From positions 1-8,652 of the forward strand of contig CAZCZU010000064.1 in NCBI GenBank assembly GCA_964503475.1: a DNA stretch of 8,652 nucleotides, written 5' to 3'. The translations under genes were made by a program, and so were the position numbers. The stretch is from CAZCZU01 sp964503475. Its GTDB lineage: Bacteria; Pseudomonadota; Zetaproteobacteria; Mariprofundales; Mariprofundaceae. How positions within the stretch are numbered: the stretch's first letter is position 1; each line of letters opens with the position of its first letter. This document shows, in pieces, positions 5,755-8,652 of this stretch. The notes below the pieces were generated by a model that ran no database searches, was not told where the DNA came from, and saw only the letters and a list, made by a program, of their open reading frames with translations.

Positions 5755-6321
5755 ATGAAAAGTTCCATCTTAACCGCTATGGCTTTGGCATTGATTCTGC
5801 TGCCGCAGATCGCCAGCAGCGGTGAAACCATGCAGGGAGGCGATGCCATGGCTGCAAAATTCGAGCACTATCAGAAGCCCTCCGAGGCCGAACTGAAGCA
5901 GCGCCTGACGCCCGAGCAGTATGAGGTCACCCAGGAGGAGGACACCGAACGCGCCTTCCACAACGCCTACTGGGATAACCATCAGCCGGGCATCTATGTC
6001 GATGTGGTTTCCGGCGAACCGCTGTTCAGCTCCACCGACAAATTCGAATCCGGCACCGGCTGGCCGAGCTTCACCCGCCCGCTGGTAAAAGAGAACATCG
6101 TCGAGCGCACCGACCGTAGCTTCTTCACCGTACGCACCGAGGTGCGCAGCAAGCATGCCGATTCACATCTGGGCCATGTCTTCAACGATGGCCCGGCCCC
6201 GACCGGCCTGCGCTACTGCATGAACTCCGCCGCCCTACGCTTCATTCCGGCCGACAAGCTGGAAGAGGAGGGCTACGGCCAGTTCAAGTACCTGTTCGAC
6301 AAGTCGAAAGAGACCAAATAA
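5755..6321 (+). CDS. msrB: Exported peptide-methionine (R)-S-oxide reductase MsrB
   Basis: The enzyme reduces the R epimer of methionine sulfoxide in proteins. The 188-aa chain starts with a Sec signal peptide (MKSSILTAMALALILLPQIA, likely cleaved near SS|GE at 22/23) and has no lipobox, so the product should act in the periplasm. The MsrB fold is clear from SGTGWPSF (99-106), SHLGHVFNDGPAPTG (137-151) and RYCMNSAALRF (153-163), with catalytic C155. The four zinc-binding Cys of E. coli MsrB are absent: SGEPLF replaces the first CxxC and SKHADSHLGH the second. The usual resolving-Cys position is Thr101, and C155 is the only Cys in the protein. AGGAGG (5741-5746) is 8 nt before the ATG. An internal start at M32 (5848) is also well placed. 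The gene is followed by a strong terminator and appears monocistronic. Confidence 0.95.
   Translation: MKSSILTAMALALILLPQIASSGETMQGGDAMAAKFEHYQKPSEAELKQRLTPEQYEVTQEEDTERAFHNAYWDNHQPGIYVDVVSGEPLFSSTDKFESGTGWPSFTRPLVKENIVERTDRSFFTVRTEVRSKHADSHLGHVFNDGPAPTGLRYCMNSAALRFIPADKLEEEGYGQFKYLFDKSKETK
5835..5850 (+). promoter_or_regulatory. Internal ribosome binding site and start codon in msrB
   Basis: GGGAGG (5835-5840) stands 7 nt before an in-frame ATG (5848-5850, M32). Translation from here would give MAAKFEHYQKPSEAELKQ, which is where many cytosolic MsrB proteins begin, and removes the signal peptide. A cytosolic isoform is therefore possible. Whether it is used cannot be seen from sequence. Confidence 0.4.
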
Positions 6322-6333
6322 CGCATCTCAAAC

Positions 6334-6365
6334 AATAACGGCGACCAACCCGGTCGCCGTTATTT
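6334..6365 (+). terminator. Terminator hairpin after msrB
   Basis: A perfect 13-bp stem AATAACGGCGACC/GGTCGCCGTTATT (6334-6346 and 6352-6364) encloses the loop AACCC and ends in a short T-containing tail (TTATTTC). The A-rich left arm makes it potentially bidirectional. It lies 12 nt after the msrB stop and marks the end of the G+C-rich chromosomal segment. Confidence 0.85.
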
Positions 6366-6373
6366 CATCTCTT

Positions 6374-6382
6374 ATCTAACGC
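6374..6382 (-). other. Isolated attC-type core sequence in inverted orientation
   Basis: The plus strand reads ATCTAACGC, so the minus strand reads GCGTTAGAT, identical to the R' end of both attC sites downstream (7818-7826 and 8348-8356). I find no partner box at a normal attC distance on either strand, nor a convincing palindrome. It may be a remnant recombination site or a chance match. Confidence 0.25.
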
Positions 6383-6567
6383 ATTCATGCTATTCCGTTG
6401 CCAAAAGCCCGTGATACGGTTGTCCCCATGGGACGGAAGGTTTATCGCGATTTGGCGAGGGAATTCATGGAAGGTGTATTCTGTGTTTTCAATATACCCG
6501 GAAAATTCCCGCAACATAGCTTTATAAAAAGAGAATCAACCCTTCCTGGCCATCGAAACCAAGGGAG
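6383..6567. other. Spacer upstream of the cassette array, no supported gene
   Basis: This A+T-richer spacer separates the msrB terminator from the array. A 57-codon frame from the ATG at 6428 has no ribosome binding site and no recognisable motif, and a 50-codon minus-strand frame likewise. A small hairpin GTCCC/GGGAC (6422-6426 and 6430-6434) is present. Nothing resembling an integron integrase or its remnant is visible. It may hold the attI-like accessory sequence, which varies too much between integrons for me to recognise by eye. Confidence 0.5.
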
Positions 6568-6592
6568 TTATACACCACTTTCGGTGTATAAT
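6568..6592 (+). promoter_or_regulatory. Putative array promoter with overlapping operator-like inverted repeat
   Basis: TTATACACC (6568-6576) and GGTGTATAA (6583-6591) are exact inverted repeats around a 6-nt spacer. The right arm contains a perfect -10 box, TATAAT (6587-6592). No good -35 lies 16-18 nt upstream. Transcription would start near 6599, almost exactly on the cassette boundary, giving a leader of about 20 nt for the first cassette ORF. The arrangement suits a promoter blocked or controlled by a dimeric regulator, or a local Pc-type promoter feeding the cassettes. Confidence 0.45.
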
Positions 6593-6596
6593 ATAT

Positions 6597-6605
6597 GTTA
6601 GGGGC
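6597..6605 (+). other. Cassette insertion point at the array entry (attI-like)
   Basis: GTTAGGGGC at 6597-6605 is a core-site sequence with crossover after the G (6597^6598). It is the exact reverse complement of GCCCCTAAC at 7764-7772, the R'' end of the attC of the first cassette, as expected when one cassette has been inserted here. The seventh base is G rather than the pyrimidine of consensus GTTRRRY. No palindromic attC precedes it, so it is more like an attI half-site than another attC. Confidence 0.68.
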
Positions 6606-7820
6606 TTTGCAGCATAAATGACAGGCAGCGAAATATTTTGGCTTTGTGTAGTTGCTGCAATCGCGTTCGGTGTCGGCCGTAGTTCGATGGCGCACCGAAT
6701 CGATGCCGCCGAGACATCAAAAGCCGATGCGGAAAAAAAGCTTTCTGATTTAATGGGCCTTTACAATCAGACCCTTTCAAAAATCCGTTCTGACTCGGTG
6801 CTGTTACCTAGCTTGGTACGGTGGTCCGACCTTTTGCAACAGGCATATGATGACTGCATCGCAGATGTTCTTTACCACAAAAAGCGCCCGGCAAAGAAAG
6901 CAGCCCTAGAGGTTCAAATCGCTAGGGCAAGTGCAAGAGATTTCAAAAAGCAGTTTGAAATAGTTCGTAACAGGCTAGATCTATATGAGTCATTGGCGCC
7001 ATGGCTGGCTGACTACGTTGATTTGACAGTTGATGAGCTAATTGAAGCGTTAGTCTGGGACAAGAAAAATAATGTTGTAGAAGAAGACAATGAAGACCCT
7101 ATAGCGAGGTACGTACCGAAAACTGAGTGGGCGAATCTGACCGTTACCGAAAGAAACCAACTTGCCTTAGACCGCTACCTGCAGCCTAATAGGAAACGAG
7201 GCCTCTGGTCGGTCGGGGTCGATTATGAGCGATTTGTTGGATACGAATACGAGCAACGTGGCTATTCGGTTGAGTACCACGGAGCTACGCAAGGTAAAGA
7301 GGATCTAGGTATAGATCTTATTTGCAGAAAAGAAAATGACGTGCGTATCGTCCAATGTAAAAGGCTTTCGCAAATCAAAGAAATACCGGTTCGGGAAAAC
7401 GTAATCGCACAGGTATATGGGGCTGCCGAGTTCTATCGAATGAATGCCGAGAATCTAGGAAAGGTTACACCAGTGTTGGTAACGTCATACGTTGTTTCCG
7501 ATACTGCACGAAGATTCGCCCGGCACCTCAATGTCGAGCTTCATGAAAATCATGAGCAGGCACCTTATCCCATGATTAAGTGCAACATCTCACGAAGGAC
7601 AGGTGAAAAGATTTATCACCTACCTATGGATCAGCAGTACGACAAAGTGATTGTTGGCGATACTCTTGGCGAGGGCTACGCCACCACGGTTGCTGAAGCA
7701 GAGAACAAGGGATTCAGGCGAGCCTTTCGATGGAAAGGCAATAAAGATGGCAAGTGAAATAACGCCCCTAACAAGTCGGCCCAGTCCGACGCAGCTACGC
7801 TGCGCGGCTGGCCTTAGGCG
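6598..7820 (+). mobile_element. Gene cassette 1
   Basis: A 1223-bp cassette begins TTAGGGGC and ends with the G of the GTTAGAT core at 7820. It carries one ORF (6618-7757) that fills it almost completely, followed directly by its attC. Start and end sequences are complementary over nine bases, which shows that this attC and this cassette start belong to the same circular unit. Confidence 0.88.
6618..7757 (+). CDS. Membrane-anchored Mrr-type PD-(D/E)XK nuclease, putative defence effector
   Basis: The product has 379 aa. Residues 5-20 (EIFWLCVVAAIAFGVG) are a membrane anchor, followed by a charged helical, coiled-coil-like region to about 180. A nuclease core follows at about 200-305. It begins VDYERFVGYEYEQRGYSVEY, continues GIDLI (231-235), and has VQCKR (245-249) after a beta hairpin. 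E204, D233 and Q246/K248 fit the E...D...QxK active site of Mrr-like restriction enzymes. The C-terminal part (317-370) has YPMIKCNISRRTGEKIYHLP and, further on, EAENKGFRRAF, resembling a short GNI..GEKIYH.P domain that I recall from nuclease and surface proteins ('sunset'-like). Such proteins are usually annotated as restriction endonucleases. Membrane tethering and cassette location suggest anti-phage or anti-plasmid activity; this is inference. There is no methylase nearby, so recognition of modified or foreign DNA would have to be autonomous. The start codon lies 20 nt after the cassette boundary, with only AGGGG 13 nt upstream. Confidence 0.85.
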   Translation: MTGSEIFWLCVVAAIAFGVGRSSMAHRIDAAETSKADAEKKLSDLMGLYNQTLSKIRSDSVLLPSLVRWSDLLQQAYDDCIADVLYHKKRPAKKAALEVQIARASARDFKKQFEIVRNRLDLYESLAPWLADYVDLTVDELIEALVWDKKNNVVEEDNEDPIARYVPKTEWANLTVTERNQLALDRYLQPNRKRGLWSVGVDYERFVGYEYEQRGYSVEYHGATQGKEDLGIDLICRKENDVRIVQCKRLSQIKEIPVRENVIAQVYGAAEFYRMNAENLGKVTPVLVTSYVVSDTARRFARHLNVELHENHEQAPYPMIKCNISRRTGEKIYHLPMDQQYDKVIVGDTLGEGYATTVAEAENKGFRRAFRWKGNKDGK

Positions 7821-7826
7821 TTAGAT
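7764..7826 (+). repeat. attC site of cassette 1
   Basis: The R'' end is GCCCCTAAC (7764-7772) and the R' core is GTTAGAT (7820-7826), with crossover between 7820 and 7821. Between them the sequence folds into a long hairpin. GGCC, AG, CCG and CGCAGC on the left arm pair with GCTGCG, CGG, CT and GGCC on the right, leaving single unpaired bases C, T and A on one side and a TAC end loop. Extrahelical bases on one arm are what integrases use to pick the recombining strand. Overall length (about 62 bp) is typical. Confidence 0.92.
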
Positions 7827-8350
7827 TTATAGAGTGCATTGAAACATGAAAGAATACGCAGCAATTATTGCAGCCAGTATCGCAGCGGTCGCCTCGATTG
7901 TGACGCTCTTGCTCAATACAAAACTCACCATCAATCGTGAAAAAAGAAAAGCTCTATGGGACAAAGAAATAGACAAATTCATGGAGCTAGAAGAAGTGGC
8001 GGGCCAGATCACTGAGGATCTATTGAGCTATAGGTGTCGGGACGAAAAAGAAAAACAGTCATACTTTGAAAAGGCTGCATACTTGAGGATTGCAGCGGGA
8101 CGCTTCCGAAGGTATCCAGAGGTGCTTCAGGCACTTAGGGAGTTAAATCACAGTGTAGGGTGGTATTTTTCCCAGGACACGAAACACGAATCAAAGGAAG
8201 AGTATGAGCAAGCACGCTCCGAACTTGAGAACGCCTTTGCAGCACTAGTCACTGCATGTGACAAAGCGATTGGCAGACCAACATGAAATCTAACAATGCG
8301 CTCGTGTGGGACGCTGGCCGCGATGCGGCTCGCGACCCACAGCTTGAGCG
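7821..8350 (+). mobile_element. Gene cassette 2
   Basis: A 530-bp cassette runs from TTAGATTT to the G at 8350. Its first nine bases with the preceding G (GTTAGATTT, 7820-7828) are the reverse complement of AAATCTAAC (8286-8294), the R'' end of its own attC. It holds one ORF (7846-8286) whose stop codon runs into R''. Confidence 0.88.
7846..8286 (+). CDS. Small single-pass membrane protein, cassette 2
   Basis: The product is a 146-aa protein of unknown family. Residues 4-23 (YAAIIAASIAAVASIVTLLL) form one membrane segment with a very short N-terminal tail. The basic NREKRKALWDKEIDKF that follows suggests that the bulk faces the cytoplasm. The rest is a highly charged helical domain with probable coiled-coil stretches (KALWDKEIDKFMELEEVAG and YEQARSELENAFAALVTACD). 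No catalytic motif is visible. The start has no good ribosome binding site, as in many cassettes, so it may rely on read-through from cassette 1. The TGA at 8284-8286 overlaps the first base of the attC R'' region. Small anchored helical proteins of this type are common among cassette genes of unknown role. Confidence 0.82.
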   Translation: MKEYAAIIAASIAAVASIVTLLLNTKLTINREKRKALWDKEIDKFMELEEVAGQITEDLLSYRCRDEKEKQSYFEKAAYLRIAAGRFRRYPEVLQALRELNHSVGWYFSQDTKHESKEEYEQARSELENAFAALVTACDKAIGRPT

Positions 8351-8356
8351 TTAGAT
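8286..8356 (+). repeat. attC site of cassette 2
   Basis: R'' is ATCTAAC (8288-8294) and R' is GTTAGAT (8350-8356), exact complements. CGCTC (8299-8303) pairs with GAGCG (8346-8350), TGTGGG (8305-8310) with CCCACA (8336-8341), then CGC (8312-8314) with GCG (8332-8334), and GCCGC with GCGGC around a GAT loop. The arms contain unpaired A, G and CTT-type bulges. Length and layout match a normal attC of about 69 bp. Confidence 0.92.
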
Positions 8357-8652
8357 GCCATATGAAGATATCTACTAATCAAATCATTGGCATTGTCTTT
8401 CTTGTGCTGTTTATGGGTTCTCTAATAGTCACGGCATTCAATACGGCTGGTCCACAGCTTGGCATACCGATCTCCGTCGCCTTTACAACCCTTGTCATTT
8501 TCGGCGTGCGCATCTTTCGACGTGCTAAGGAATGGCGTGCTATGAACCCACAGCCTAATCATCTATCAGTCCAGTTCGGGGATTTGGTGAAGACTTCTGG
8601 GTTGAGTCCCTATACTGCTGTAAATTCATATGAGGTGGATGGCCACCTGCTT
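8351..8652 (+). mobile_element. Gene cassette 3, left part
   Basis: The unit starts at TTAGATGCC after the boundary 8350/8351 and carries an ORF that is still open at the window end. Its attC is therefore outside the window. By the pattern of the first two cassettes, its attC should start with a sequence complementary to GTTAGATGC. Confidence 0.75.
8362..8652 (+). CDS. Two-helix membrane protein, cassette 3, 3'-truncated by window
   Basis: The frame runs 97 codons from ATG 8362 and is open at the window end. The protein starts MKISTNQIIGIVFLVLFMGS. It has two hydrophobic segments (about residues 8-26 and 38-55, the second ISVAFTTLVIFGVRIF), then a basic RRAKEWRAM that should lie in the cytoplasm, then a soluble start of a domain (LSVQFGDLVKTSGLSPYTAV). 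I do not recognise the family. The start is the first ATG that gives a long frame; an ATG at 8355 inside the R' box opens only a seven-codon ORF. No clear ribosome binding site is present. All three cassettes in the window thus encode membrane-associated proteins. Confidence 0.75.
   Translation, partial: MKISTNQIIGIVFLVLFMGSLIVTAFNTAGPQLGIPISVAFTTLVIFGVRIFRRAKEWRAMNPQPNHLSVQFGDLVKTSGLSPYTAVNSYEVDGHLL

Larger units (their letters stand above)
6598..8652 (+). mobile_element. Integron gene cassette array (integrase not in window)
   Basis: Three consecutive single-ORF units in the same orientation are joined by attC sites with boundaries at 6597/6598, 7820/7821 and 8350/8351; the third unit is cut by the window end. 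Base composition and codon use differ from the chromosomal genes to the left, and the ORFs start within about 26 nt of each boundary without strong ribosome binding sites, as is usual for cassettes. No intI gene or remnant is seen between msrB and the array. The array is either an integrase-less cluster (CALIN) or part of a longer sedentary integron continuing to the right. Confidence 0.88.

Noticed and set aside
6384..6531. Minus-strand 50-codon frame as a possible integrase remnant
   Set aside because: The peptide contains none of the tyrosine-recombinase or IntI-specific motifs and has no ribosome binding site.
6428..6601. 57-codon ORF just before the cassette array
   Set aside because: There is no ribosome binding site, no recognisable domain, and it ends within the array core site; a chance frame is likelier.
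6374..6603. A complete attC formed by ATCTAAC at 6374 and GTTAGGG at 6597
   Set aside because: The span of about 230 bp exceeds normal attC sizes and the interior lacks the required long palindrome.

Overview
The window looks like a chromosomal segment of a gammaproteobacterium. The evidence is the G+C-rich, strongly codon-biased genes from about 300 to 6320, proteins that closely match enterobacterial Nfo and TruC in residue order and length, and a DUF2452-type protein. I cannot name the genus. From about 6370 to the end the base composition becomes visibly more A+T-rich and the codon use more mixed, which marks an acquired region.

Region 1 (1-4040). A response regulator fragment runs off the left edge on the minus strand. 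Divergent from it is a tightly packed plus-strand operon: a possible 28-codon leader ORF, nfo (endonuclease IV, base excision repair), truC (tRNA pseudouridine-65 synthase), a small P-loop ATPase-like protein with a degenerate Walker A, and a B12-binding-domain radical SAM enzyme. Three of the junctions are ATGA overlaps and the fourth has a 4-base gap, so translational coupling is likely.

Region 2 (4041-5692). Three small, poorly characterised genes are separated by repeat-rich spacers. They encode a 99-aa Cys-containing protein, a 58-aa Cys/His-containing protein with its own structured leader and a strong terminator, and a DUF2452-like protein. Two copies of a roughly 98-bp palindromic REP/MITE-like element, in the same orientation, bracket the 58-aa gene. 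A second, unrelated palindromic repeat lies just before the DUF2452 gene.

Region 3 (5755-6364). This holds an exported, zinc-less MsrB with a single cysteine. An internal, well-spaced ribosome binding site could also yield a signal-less form. A long terminator hairpin closes the region.

Region 4 (6374-8652). This is an integron-type gene cassette array. Two complete cassettes and the start of a third are delimited by G^TTRRRY boundaries at 6597/6598, 7820/7821 and 8350/8351, with two good attC sites. For each complete cassette, the nine bases at its start are the exact reverse complement of the R'' end of its own attC. No integrase gene lies beside the array, so it is either an integrase-less cluster of attC sites (CALIN) or has its integrase outside the window. 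Cassette 1 encodes a membrane-anchored, Mrr-type PD-(D/E)XK nuclease that is a candidate phage-defence effector. Cassettes 2 and 3 encode small membrane proteins of unknown function. A perfect -10 box inside a 9-bp inverted repeat sits directly at the entry to the array and may drive it.
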